Assembly (NCBI RefSeq): GCF_027497355.1
Contig: NZ_CP114909.1
Span: forward strand, 682,001-746,000
Reading direction: 5' to 3'
DNA: 64,000 nucleotides
Source of the DNA: Micromonospora sp. WMMA1947
Lineage (GTDB): Bacteria > Actinomycetota > Actinomycetes > Mycobacteriales > Micromonosporaceae
This document shows, piece after piece, positions 17,456 through 25,161 of this stretch. The number at the start of each line of letters is the position of its first letter. Position 1 is the first letter of the stretch. A program made the position numbers and the translations under genes. The notes under the pieces are model-generated. The model saw nothing but the letters and a program-made list of their open reading frames with translations. It searched no databases and was not told the DNA's origin.

Positions 17456-18946
17456 TCAGGCCAGGGGCAGCGTGGTCGCCGTCGGCCAGGCCAGCAGCAC
17501 CGCCCCGAGCGACGGCGCCAGCCACCACGGCACGGCCCGGCGGCGCAGCACCGCGGCCCAGGCCGCCTGCCAGGCCACCAGCGCGGCGAACAGCGGCACC
17601 ACCAGCAGCACGAACCCGGGCGCCAGACCGATCACCGCGGCCACGGCGAGCACCAGCACGGCGATCCCGCCGGTGGCCGCGTAACGGACGGAGTGGCCGT
17701 CCGCGAGCCGCTCGGCGCCGAGCAGGAAGACCAGGCAGCAGAACGTCACCAGGGGCAGCAGCCACCAGCGCGCCCCGACCGGCACGGTCGAGGTGAGACC
17801 GAGATGAAGCGGCAGGGCGACGGCGAGCACCGCGTACCCGAGGAGCACGACGGCGACGACGGCGGACCGTACGCCACCCCCGGCCTCCTGTGTCCGGCCG
17901 GATTGCGCGAAGCGCGCCGCGGCAGCGAGCAGCACGCCGGTGAGCAGCAGGAACACCGCCACGTATCCGCCCACGGCGAGCGGTAGCCGGGCGGTAGGCA
18001 GCAGCGCGGCGAGTACGGCGCCCAGCCCGGCCGCCGGCACCGTCGCGGCGAGCCACCGCCCGGTACGCGGACCGCCGGCGACCGTCCCGGCCCGGCGCGT
18101 CCCGGCCCCGTGCGTCAGCAACGCCACCAGTGGTACGAAGCCCAGCGCGAGCCCTGCCAGCAGCAGCCCGGCGCCGCCCGGCCGGGTCAGCGGGGACAGT
18201 GGCAGCCCGCCGGCAGGGTTCGGCAGCGCGTGCAGAACCGCGGCGTGCGTACGCGGCGCGAACAGCACCGACACGTGCTCGACGCCGGGCGCCACCACCC
18301 GCGTGCGGGTGCCCGGCGCCGCGTCCCGTGACGCCTCGTCGACCGCCTGGCGGAAACCGGCGAACTCCAGCCCGCCGACCACGAGCGTCAGCTTCCCCGG
18401 CCAGCCCGCCGGTACGTCGCTGCCGTCGGGCAGCGAGATCGCCACGGCCCGGTCGATCTCCGGATGCGCGACCGCGTACCGGACGACAGCACCCGCGCCC
18501 ATCGAGTGCCCGACCAGGACGATCCGGTCCGGGTCGACGCCGGGACGCCCGCGCAGCCAGGCGACCGCCACGTCCAGGTCGTGCCGCAGCGCCGCCCGGC
18601 TGCGTTCCTCGTCCCGGCCCGCGCCCGGTAGCCGGGAGCTGCTAGCACCGTGCCCGGCGAAGTCGAGCAGCACCGCGATCCCGCCCCGGCGGGCCACCGA
18701 GTCGGCCAGCGGCCGCATCAGCCGGGCGGACCCGGCGAAGCCGTGCGCGATCACCACCCCGGGCCGCCGGTCCCCGCTCGCACCGTCGGCCCGTACCTCG
18801 GTCAGCGGCACCCCGGCCACCGTCGCCCGCCGGGTGGTCAGACCGGCGTCGGCGCGGGCCAGGAGCAGGGCGCCGAGGACGACCGCGAGCAGCGCGACCA
18901 CGCCGCAGGCGAGCAGTCGCCGCGACGCCGGGCCGGGGGTGGGCAT
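17456..18946 (-). CDS. Alpha/beta hydrolase with polytopic membrane C-terminus
   Basis: 496 residues. An N-terminal span (about 11-31) is followed by an alpha/beta hydrolase domain (about 60-260): VVIAHGFAGSARLMRPLAD, VLLDFAGHGAS, the nucleophile elbow VLVGHSMGAGAVVRYA (Ser of GHSMG), and a late His in APGVEHVSVLF. The rest (about 275-496) holds about seven membrane spans. Hydrolase domains followed by such a membrane part are known in Gram-positive bacteria but their substrates are not. ATG 18946 has TAGGGT seven bases upstream, a leaderless layout. It is divergent from the phasin-like gene at 19042. Confidence 0.8.
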   Translation of the reverse strand: MPTPGPASRRLLACGVVALLAVVLGALLLARADAGLTTRRATVAGVPLTEVRADGASGDRRPGVVIAHGFAGSARLMRPLADSVARRGGIAVLLDFAGHGASSSRLPGAGRDEERSRAALRHDLDVAVAWLRGRPGVDPDRIVLVGHSMGAGAVVRYAVAHPEIDRAVAISLPDGSDVPAGWPGKLTLVVGGLEFAGFRQAVDEASRDAAPGTRTRVVAPGVEHVSVLFAPRTHAAVLHALPNPAGGLPLSPLTRPGGAGLLLAGLALGFVPLVALLTHGAGTRRAGTVAGGPRTGRWLAATVPAAGLGAVLAALLPTARLPLAVGGYVAVFLLLTGVLLAAAARFAQSGRTQEAGGGVRSAVVAVVLLGYAVLAVALPLHLGLTSTVPVGARWWLLPLVTFCCLVFLLGAERLADGHSVRYAATGGIAVLVLAVAAVIGLAPGFVLLVVPLFAALVAWQAAWAAVLRRRAVPWWLAPSLGAVLLAWPTATTLPLA

Positions 18947-18953
18947 GTCCGGC

Positions 18954-18959
18954 ACCCTA
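18954..18959 (-). promoter_or_regulatory. Putative leaderless -10 element (membrane hydrolase)
   Basis: TAGGGT (TAnnnT), seven bases before ATG 18946, no Shine-Dalgarno. Confidence 0.5.
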
Positions 18960-19041
18960 CGCCGCACCGGAAGCCCGGCGTGACCGACGCCGCCCGGCAG
19001 CCACCGGGCGGCGCTGGCCCCGACGCCGCACACTGGATGCC

Positions 19042-19806
19042 ATGGCGATCCCTCTCCCCCGGCCCGGCGCCCTGCTCGGCCTCACCCGTACCGCAGTGGA
19101 CCAGGCGCTCGGCTCGGCCGTCACGATGGCTTCGGTGCCCGCTCGCGCCTTCGCCGTTCTCGACCAGGTGGAGGCGCTGGTCCGGCGGATCGACGGGGTG
19201 GTCGACCGGATCGAGGGCACGCTCGACCGCACGGACCGGGTGCTCACCGACGCCGAGGCGGCGGTCCGCGAGGTGGCGGTGATCAGCGCCGCCGCCACCG
19301 GCGCGATCGAGACGGCGACCGAGGTGACCGCCGCGGCGACGGTGGTGGTCGGCGAGGCGCAGCAGGTCTCCGCGGCGGCGGCCACCGTGGTCGGCGAGGC
19401 GGACCGGGTGGCCCGCAGCGCGGCCGGTGTGGTGACCGAGGCGGAGACGGTGACCGCGCGGGCGGCGGGCACCCTGGCGACCGCCGAGAAGGCGACGGGC
19501 GTGGCGAACGAGTTGCTGGCCGCGTACGAGGCGACGCTGCGCCGGGCCGCGCCGATGGCGGCGCGCTTCGTGGAGCAGCTCAGCCCGGAGGAGGTGACCG
19601 CCGCGATCCGCCTGGTGGACGAGTTGCCGAAGCTCAAGGACCACCTCACCTCGGACGTGCTGCCGATCCTGGCCACGCTGGACCGGGTCGGCCCGGACCT
19701 GCACGACCTGCTGGACGTCACGCGTGATCTCAAGCTCGCGGTCGCCGGCATCCCCGGGCTCGGCATGCTGCGCCGCCGCGGCGAACGCCTCACCGACGAC
19801 GTGTAA
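19042..19806 (+). CDS. Phasin-like amphipathic helical protein
   Basis: 254 residues, not assigned to a named family. The N-terminus (PRPGALLGLTRTAVDQAL) is mildly hydrophobic; from about residue 40 to 170 the chain is almost entirely amphipathic helix made of near-repeats such as VVGEAQQVSAAAATVVGEAD and VVTEAETVTARAAG, in which small residues alternate with Glu/Asp every three to four positions. A more globular helical tail follows (EVTAAIRLVDELPKLKDHL). The pattern resembles phasins, apolipoproteins and DUF948-type proteins that lie on lipid or polymer surfaces. No Cys, no enzyme motif. It ends directly at an inverted repeat shared with the convergent ribokinase gene. Confidence 0.68.
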   Translation: MAIPLPRPGALLGLTRTAVDQALGSAVTMASVPARAFAVLDQVEALVRRIDGVVDRIEGTLDRTDRVLTDAEAAVREVAVISAAATGAIETATEVTAAATVVVGEAQQVSAAAATVVGEADRVARSAAGVVTEAETVTARAAGTLATAEKATGVANELLAAYEATLRRAAPMAARFVEQLSPEEVTAAIRLVDELPKLKDHLTSDVLPILATLDRVGPDLHDLLDVTRDLKLAVAGIPGLGMLRRRGERLTDDV

Positions 19807-19853
19807 GGAAGGGCCCCTTCTTAACGCCTCCGGTAGTAAAAGGGGCCCTTCCT
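19806..19853. repeat. Inverted repeat with GGGCCCC core, probable terminator
   Basis: 14-bp perfect arms (19806-19819 AGGAAGGGCCCCTT and 19840-19853) with a 20-base loop fill the whole gap between the convergent stop codons at 19804-19806 and 19852-19854. Each arm also holds the small palindrome GGGCCC. It can form a strong hairpin on both strands and should end both transcripts. I recall similar GGAAGGGCCCCTT elements as common in Micromonospora intergenic DNA. Confidence 0.75.
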
Positions 19854-20745
19854 AACACTCGAACAGCTCGTCGATCTCCGCGCGGTGCGGCAGCGCCACC
19901 GAGGCGCCGAGCTTGCGCACGCACGCCGCACCGGCCGCCGCCGCCCAGCGCACCGCGTCGGCCAGGTCCCGCCCCTCGCCCCAGGCCACCGCGAGCGCGG
20001 CGGTGAACGCGTCCCCGGCGGCGGTCGAGTCGACCACATTCACCGGTACCGCCGGCACGTGCGTCGCCGGCCGCTCCCGGTCGACGTACCAGGCGCCGTC
20101 GCCGCCGAGCGTGAGCACCGCCCGGGGCACCAGGTCCAGCAGCGCCGCCGGCTCGTCCCGGCCGCGACCGGTCAGCGCCTGCGCCTCCGGCTCGTTCACC
20201 ACGAGCAGGTCGGTCGCCGCCAGCAGCTCGGCCGGCACCGACCGGGCCGGCGCGGCGTTGAGCACCACCCGGGTGCCCGCGGCCCGGGCCGCCAGCGCCG
20301 CCTCGGTCACCGTCTCGACCGGCACCTCCAGCTGCGCGACCAGCACGTCCGCATCGCGTACGGCGGAGAGCTCGTCGGCGGTCAACGACGTGAACGCGGC
20401 GTTCGCGCCGGGGGTGACCAGGATGGCGTTCTCCCCCGCGCCGCCGACCATGACGAGGGCGACGCCGGACGGCCCGTAGACCACCCGCAGGTGGCCGGTG
20501 TCCACGCCCGCGGCTGTCATCCGGGCCCGCAGCGTCACGCCGAACGAGTCGGAGCCGATCGCGCCGAGGAAGACGCAGGAGGCGCCGGCGCGTACCGCGG
20601 CGACCGCCTGGTTGGCGCCCTTGCCGCCGGGCAGCATGACGAAGTCGTCGCCCAGCACCGTCTCACCGGGCCGGGGCAGCGCGGCGCCGATGCCGACGAG
20701 GTCCATGTTGGCGCTGCCCACGACGGCGACCCGGGTCTGCGGCAC
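19852..20745 (-). CDS. rbsK: Ribokinase-like PfkB sugar kinase
   Basis: 297 residues. Ribokinase phosphorylates D-ribose at O5. Family signs: VVGSANMDLVGIGAALPRPG at the start, MLPGGKGANQAVAAVRAGA (PfkB signature 1), NPxE-like VVNEPEAQALTG, and the active-site motif DSTAAGDAFTAALAVA (signature 2; Asp of AGDAF is the catalytic base). The GGKGANQA and NAAPA pattern fits ribokinase better than fructokinase or adenosine kinase. GTG 20745 is the start. No ribose transporter is adjacent; the ABC ATPase gene upstream is of another type, so it may act in nucleoside salvage. Confidence 0.87.
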   Translation of the reverse strand: MPQTRVAVVGSANMDLVGIGAALPRPGETVLGDDFVMLPGGKGANQAVAAVRAGASCVFLGAIGSDSFGVTLRARMTAAGVDTGHLRVVYGPSGVALVMVGGAGENAILVTPGANAAFTSLTADELSAVRDADVLVAQLEVPVETVTEAALAARAAGTRVVLNAAPARSVPAELLAATDLLVVNEPEAQALTGRGRDEPAALLDLVPRAVLTLGGDGAWYVDRERPATHVPAVPVNVVDSTAAGDAFTAALAVAWGEGRDLADAVRWAAAAGAACVRKLGASVALPHRAEIDELFEC

Positions 20746-20761
20746 GGTGTCGTCCCGTCGC

Positions 20762-21601
20762 TCAGGCGGCGCGGGCGGCCCAGCGGTCGCCGGACCGCGT
20801 CACCACCAGCGGCAGGCCGAACGCCTTCGACAGGTTGTCGGCGGTGAGCACGTCGGCGAGCAGGCCCTGCGCCACCACGGCGCCCTCGCGCAGCAGCAAC
20901 GCGTGGGTGAAGCCCGGCGGGATCTCCTCGACGTGGTGGGTGACCAGCACCATGGCCGGCGCGTCCGGGTCGTACGCCAGCTCGGCCAGCCGGGCCACCA
21001 GGTCCTCGCGCCCACCCAGGTCGAGCCCGGCGGCGGGCTCGTCGAGCAGCAGCAGCTCCGGGTCGGTCATCAGGGCGCGGGCGATCTGGACGCGCTTGCG
21101 CTCGCCCTCGGACAGCGTGCCGTACGCGCGGTCGGTGAGGTGGCCGACGCCGAGCTGACTCAGCAGCGCGCCGGCGCGCGCCTCGTCGGTGCGGTCGTAG
21201 TTCTCCCGCCAGCGGCCGACCACCGACCAGGCCGCGGTCACCACCACGTCGACGACTCGCTCGTCGGCGGGGATCCGCTCGGCGAGCGTCGCGGTGGACA
21301 GGCCGATGCGGGTACGCAGTTCGTTGACGTCGGTGCGGCCGATGCGCTCGCCGAGCACGTGCGCGACGCCGCTGGTGGGGTGCAGCCGGCCGGCGGCCAG
21401 GTTGAGCAGCGTGGTCTTGCCCGCGCCGTTCGGCCCGAGCACCACCCACCGTTCGTCCAGCTCGACCTGCCAGTCGACGTCGTGCACCAGCGCGGTGCCG
21501 GAACGCTTGACGCCGACGCCGTCGAGGCTGACCACCAGATCCGCGTCCACGGTCGAGGGGGCGGGGGCGCCCGGGGCGCCGGGGATCAGGTCACCAGTCA
21601 C
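20762..21601 (-). CDS. ABC transporter ATP-binding protein
   Basis: 279 residues, a single nucleotide-binding domain: Walker A VLGPNGAGKTTLLNLA, Q-loop region, signature LSEGERKRVQIA, Walker B LLLLDEPAAGLDLGG, and switch His in LVTHHVEEIPPG. It is of the YlmA/ModF-like soluble type: it ends in a short C-terminal stretch and has no permease or binding protein beside it. GTG 21601 is preferred because GGAG stands just upstream; an in-frame TTG at 21613 is possible. It lies 16 bp before the ribokinase start, so both are probably cotranscribed. Confidence 0.87.
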   Translation of the reverse strand: MTGDLIPGAPGAPAPSTVDADLVVSLDGVGVKRSGTALVHDVDWQVELDERWVVLGPNGAGKTTLLNLAAGRLHPTSGVAHVLGERIGRTDVNELRTRIGLSTATLAERIPADERVVDVVVTAAWSVVGRWRENYDRTDEARAGALLSQLGVGHLTDRAYGTLSEGERKRVQIARALMTDPELLLLDEPAAGLDLGGREDLVARLAELAYDPDAPAMVLVTHHVEEIPPGFTHALLLREGAVVAQGLLADVLTADNLSKAFGLPLVVTRSGDRWAARAA

Positions 21602-21671
21602 CGCTCCATCCAATCACGCACCCGGCCCGGCGCCCCCCACGGGCGGCGCCGCCGCCATAGGGTGGGGCGCC

Positions 21672-21737
21672 GTGTCGTTTGTCACCACTTCCGGAAGGAC
21701 ACCCATGCCCGACCGCTGCCGGAAGGCGCGCGGATGA
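21672..21737 (+). CDS. Possible 21-codon leader ORF before ABC operon
   Basis: GTG 21672 opens 21 codons that end TGA at 21735-21737, overlapping the ATG of the ABC ATPase gene as ATGA. TAGGGT at 21658-21663 is eight bases before the GTG, so the message could be leaderless with this small frame translated first and the ATPase read by coupling. The peptide has no recognised feature (one Cys, four Arg near the end). It may equally be untranslated leader carrying the GGAAGG ribosome binding site. Confidence 0.3.
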   Translation: MSFVTTSGRTPMPDRCRKARG

Positions 21738-22738
21738 GCGCGGTCATCGAGATCGCCGGCCTCCGCAAGACGTTCCACACGCTGCGCCAGGGGCGCCGGG
21801 TCGCCGTGGACGGCTTCGACATGCTGGTCGAGGCGGGCCAGGTGCACGGCTTCCTCGGGCCGAACGGGTCCGGGAAGACCACCACGCTGCGCGCGCTGCT
21901 GGGGCTGGTCCGGCCGGACGCCGGACGGATGCGCGTGCTGGGGGCCGAGTCACCCGAGCACCTGCCGGACGTGGCCGGCCGGGTCGGCGCGATCGTGGAG
22001 AGCCCGCAGTTCTTCGGCAACTTCACCGCGCACCGGACGCTGCGGCTGCTGGCGCTGGCCGGTGGTGTGCCGACCGGCCGGGTGGACGAGGTGCTGGAGC
22101 AGGTCGGGCTGCGCGACCGGGGCGACGAGCGGGTCAAGGGCTACTCGCTGGGCATGAAGCAGCGTCTGGCGGTCGCGTCGGCGCTGCTGAAGAACCCGGA
22201 TCTGCTGATCCTGGACGAACCGGCGAACGGGCTGGACCCGGCCGGCATCCGGGAAATGCGCGACCTGACCCGGTCGCTGGCCGAGGCCGGGGTGACGGTG
22301 CTGCTGTCCAGCCACATCCTCGCCGAGATCCAGTTGATCTGTGACCACGTGACGATCGTCAGCCGGGGGCAGCGGGTCGCGTACGGGCCAGTGGAGGAGG
22401 TGCTGGCCGGCTTCGACCAGCACCAGTGGCGGGTCCGGGTGGCCGATCCGGAGCAGGCCGGGCAGTTGCTGGGCCGGGCCGGCCTGTCGGTGACCGCCGA
22501 GCCCGACCACCTGGTGGTGACCGGTGTGGAGGATCCGGAGACGATCAGCCGGACGCTCGGCGAGCAGGGCGTGTGGGTACGGGAGCTGGTCCCGCTGCGG
22601 CCGGACCTGGAGAGCGTCTTCCTGGAGCTGACCGGCGGCCACGAGCACGTGGCGGTGCCGCGGCAGGTCGACGGCGCTCCGCCGAACGACGGAGTGATCG
22701 ACCTCGACGTCCGGGAGAGCCGGGAGGTGGACGCGTGA
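21734..22738 (+). CDS. ABC-2 type exporter ATP-binding protein
   Basis: 334 residues. Walker A FLGPNGSGKTTTLRALLGL, Q-loop ESPQFFGNFTAHRTL, signature YSLGMKQRLAVASALL, Walker B LLILDEPANGLDPAGIREMR and switch His SSHILAEI place it with the drug/lipid export (DrrA/BcrA-like) ATPases. The C-terminal ~100 residues are an accessory domain usual for this group, ending in a long acidic tail. ATG 21734 has GGAAGG upstream. Its stop overlaps the permease start by four bases, so the two make one transporter. The substrate is unknown; there is no resistance or biosynthesis gene next to it. Confidence 0.9.
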   Translation: MSAVIEIAGLRKTFHTLRQGRRVAVDGFDMLVEAGQVHGFLGPNGSGKTTTLRALLGLVRPDAGRMRVLGAESPEHLPDVAGRVGAIVESPQFFGNFTAHRTLRLLALAGGVPTGRVDEVLEQVGLRDRGDERVKGYSLGMKQRLAVASALLKNPDLLILDEPANGLDPAGIREMRDLTRSLAEAGVTVLLSSHILAEIQLICDHVTIVSRGQRVAYGPVEEVLAGFDQHQWRVRVADPEQAGQLLGRAGLSVTAEPDHLVVTGVEDPETISRTLGEQGVWVRELVPLRPDLESVFLELTGGHEHVAVPRQVDGAPPNDGVIDLDVRESREVDA

Positions 22739-23745
22739 ACCTGGTCCGTGCCGAGCTGGAGCGGCTGGCCGCCCGGCGTTTCGTGCAGCTCATGGTGGTG
22801 CTGCTGGCTGTCGCCTTCGCGGTGACGGTGGCGACCACGCTCGCCGGTTCGCACCGGCCCAGCCCGGCGGAGCTGAGCCGGGCCCAGACCCAGGCTGCGG
22901 AGAACGTGCGCCAGATGGAGATGGCGTACGACCGCTGCCTGCGGATCCGGGAGGGCGGGCTACCGCTGGGCGAGAACGACTACCTGCCGCGCGACTGCGC
23001 CCAGATCGACCCGGCCCAGATCGAGGAGTTGCCGACCGCGGCCGACTACCTCAGCGGTGTCTTCGTCTTCGCCAAGGAGGCCGAGCCGCTGCTCTACTTC
23101 CTGATCGCGTTCCTGACGCTGTTCGGGTTCCTGGTCGGGGCCTCCTACATCGGGGCCGACCTGAACTCGGGCGGGGTGGTGAACCTGCTGCTGTGGCGGC
23201 CCCGGCGGCCGACGGTGCTCGCCACGAAGCTGGGCACGCTGCTGGGCGGGCTGCTCGGCCTGTCGGTGCTGGCGTCGGTGGCGTACCTCGGGGCGTTCTG
23301 GTTGATCGGCCAGGCCTCCGGCCTGGTCGGGCGCACCGGCGGCGACTTCTGGCCGTCGCTCGCCGCGATCTGGGCGCGCGGGCTCGTGCTGGTGCTGCTC
23401 GCCGCGGCGCTCGGGTTCGCCGTCGCCACGCTGGGCCGGCACACGTCGGCGGCGCTCGGCACGGTGGCCGCGTACGTGGTGGTGTGGGAACTGGGTGCCC
23501 GGCTGGTGTTCCAGATCCTGGAGGTGGGCCGGCCGGACCGGTACATGCTGTCCAGCCACCTGGCGGCCTGGCTGTCCGGCGAGGTGCGGCTGTGGGACAA
23601 CAACGCCTGCGGCCCCGGGATCTCCGGCTACTGCGACGGCTCCTACACGCTCACCTGGACGTCGGGGCTGGTGGTGCTGCTCGGGCTCACCGGCGCGCTG
23701 GTGGCCGCGGCGTTCACGGTGTTCCGCCGCCGCGACCTGATCTGA
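22735..23745 (+). CDS. ABC-2 type transporter permease
   Basis: 336 residues. One membrane span near the N-terminus (about 17-36), a long outside segment with conserved-looking Cys (CLRIREGG and DCAQIDP) and Tyr residues, then five spans from about residue 118 to the end (LLYFLIAFLTLFGFLVGASY; WARGLVLVLLAAALGFAVAT; LVVLLGLTGALVAAAFTVF). The large loop between span 1 and 2 and the ADLNSGGVVNLLLWRPRRP cytoplasmic coupling segment are typical of ABC-2 permeases. GTG 22735 overlaps the ATPase gene (GTGA) and has GGGAGG upstream. It forms the membrane half of the exporter. Confidence 0.87.
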   Translation: MNLVRAELERLAARRFVQLMVVLLAVAFAVTVATTLAGSHRPSPAELSRAQTQAAENVRQMEMAYDRCLRIREGGLPLGENDYLPRDCAQIDPAQIEELPTAADYLSGVFVFAKEAEPLLYFLIAFLTLFGFLVGASYIGADLNSGGVVNLLLWRPRRPTVLATKLGTLLGGLLGLSVLASVAYLGAFWLIGQASGLVGRTGGDFWPSLAAIWARGLVLVLLAAALGFAVATLGRHTSAALGTVAAYVVVWELGARLVFQILEVGRPDRYMLSSHLAAWLSGEVRLWDNNACGPGISGYCDGSYTLTWTSGLVVLLGLTGALVAAAFTVFRRRDLI

Positions 23746-23776
23746 GGCGGATCCGCAATTCGGCAACTCCTTGCGA

Positions 23777-23820
23777 ACCCTGAAGCCATGATGAAGGATT
23801 CCTTCACATGGCGCCAGGGT
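23777..23820. terminator. Bidirectional hairpin between permease and ROK genes
   Basis: Nested inverted repeat: outer ACCCTG/CAGGGT, middle CCATG/CATGG and an inner near-perfect palindrome TGAAGGATTCCTTCA. It lies between convergent genes and is more AT-rich than its surroundings. Confidence 0.6.
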
Positions 23821-23831
23821 GCACGACGCGG

Positions 23832-25037
23832 TCAGCCGACCGTCGAGCCGAACACCTCGTCGCGCACCGCGTCCAGCGCGGTCCGCAGCGCGCCCCGCAG
23901 GATCGGCTCCTCGGTCAGCCCGGTCGTCACCACCCGGGGCCGGACCAGCGTGATCGCGGCGACCTCGTGCTGCACCCGCTCGGCCAGCGCCGCCCCGCCC
24001 GCCTGGCCGACCGCACCGGCGAGCACCACCAGCGGCGGGTCCAGCACCACGCAGGTGCTCGCCACACCGAGCGCCAGCCGCCGGGCCAGTTCGTCGAGCA
24101 TCGGCCCACCGGCGGTGCCGGCCGCGATCGCCGCGCGTACCACCTCGGCGGCCCGGGCCGCCGCCACGCCCTGCTCGGCCGCCTCGGGGCTGGCGAAACC
24201 GTGCTCGGCTGCCACCGCGCGTACCGCGTCGGCGCCGACGAGCTGCTGGAACGCCGGCTTGGCCCGCTTGGACACGTCGCGCGGGATGGGCGCGCCGGGC
24301 ACCGGCAGGTAGCCGATCTCGCCGGCCGCGCCGCTGCTGCCGTGGTGCAGCCGCCCGCCCAGCATGATCGCCAGGCCGACGCCCGCGTCCACCCATACCA
24401 GCACGAAGTCGGCGGTGCCCCGGGCCGCGCCGGACTGCGCCTCGGCCACCGCCGCGAGGTTCACGTCGTTCTCGAACACGACGGGGGTGTCCAGGTCCTC
24501 GCGCAGCGCGGCGAGCAGGCCGCTGTGCCAGCGTGGCAGGTTGAACGCGAACGTGATGTCGCCGGTCTGCGGGTCGACCAGGCCGGGGGTGCCGAGCACG
24601 ACGCGCCGGACGGCGGACAGCTCCGCCCCGGCGCTGGCGGCCGCCTGGACCACGGCGTTGTGCACCACGCCGACCGGGTCGTCGGTGTCCTTGGTGGACT
24701 GCTCGACCCGTCCGGCCACGGTGCCGGTGATGTCGGCGCAGGCCGCGACCACCCGTTCCGCGCCCACCTCGACGCCCACCACGTACGCGCTGCTCGGCCG
24801 GACGGCGTAAAGCTGGGCGTTCGGGCCCCGCCCGCCGGCCTGCTCGCCGACCCGGGCGACCAGGCCGCGCTCCTCCAGCCGCTCGACGAGCTGGGACGCG
24901 GTGACCTTGGACAGCCCGGTCAGCTCACCGATCCGAGCCCGGGTCAGCGGACCGCGCTCGAGCAGCAGCTCCAGCGCCGCACGGTCGTTGAGCGCCCGCA
25001 GGAGTCGGGGGGTGCCGGGCAGCCGGGTCGCACTCAT
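23832..25037 (-). CDS. ROK-family transcriptional repressor
   Basis: 401 residues: a winged helix-turn-helix (about 12-70; RIGELTGLSKVTASQLVERL) and a ROK sugar-kinase-like domain (about 85-400; VFENDVNLAAVAEAQSGAAR, VWVDAGVGLAIMLGGRLHHG, GAAGEIGYLP). The usual ROK zinc motif C-x-C-G-x-x-G-C-x-E after GEIG is absent: the segment reads VPGAPIPRDVSKRAKP. It faces a NagZ-like GH3 gene across 124 bp that hold a near-palindrome (25055-25071), the probable operator, so an amino sugar or its phosphate is the likely signal (inference). ATG 25037 is the start. Confidence 0.88.
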   Translation of the reverse strand: MSATRLPGTPRLLRALNDRAALELLLERGPLTRARIGELTGLSKVTASQLVERLEERGLVARVGEQAGGRGPNAQLYAVRPSSAYVVGVEVGAERVVAACADITGTVAGRVEQSTKDTDDPVGVVHNAVVQAAASAGAELSAVRRVVLGTPGLVDPQTGDITFAFNLPRWHSGLLAALREDLDTPVVFENDVNLAAVAEAQSGAARGTADFVLVWVDAGVGLAIMLGGRLHHGSSGAAGEIGYLPVPGAPIPRDVSKRAKPAFQQLVGADAVRAVAAEHGFASPEAAEQGVAAARAAEVVRAAIAAGTAGGPMLDELARRLALGVASTCVVLDPPLVVLAGAVGQAGGAALAERVQHEVAAITLVRPRVVTTGLTEEPILRGALRTALDAVRDEVFGSTVG

Positions 25038-25054
25038 GCCAACGTCCTCAATTT

Positions 25055-25071
25055 TCAGTAAAGTTTTCTAA
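25055..25071. promoter_or_regulatory. Putative ROK repressor operator
   Basis: TCAGTAAAGTTTTCTAA: two 8-base half-sites around a central G, matching at six of eight positions (T-y-A-G-w-A-A-A). It resembles operators of NagC/ROK repressors and is a sharply AT-rich patch between the divergent ROK and GH3 genes. Confidence 0.55.
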
Positions 25072-25161
25072 CCACAAAACGCCTGCCGAGGGGCGCCCGT
25101 TAGCGTATCGGCCACCCCCATGCGCGGAGGTCGGACGACCCGGCAGGGAAAGGGGATACTC

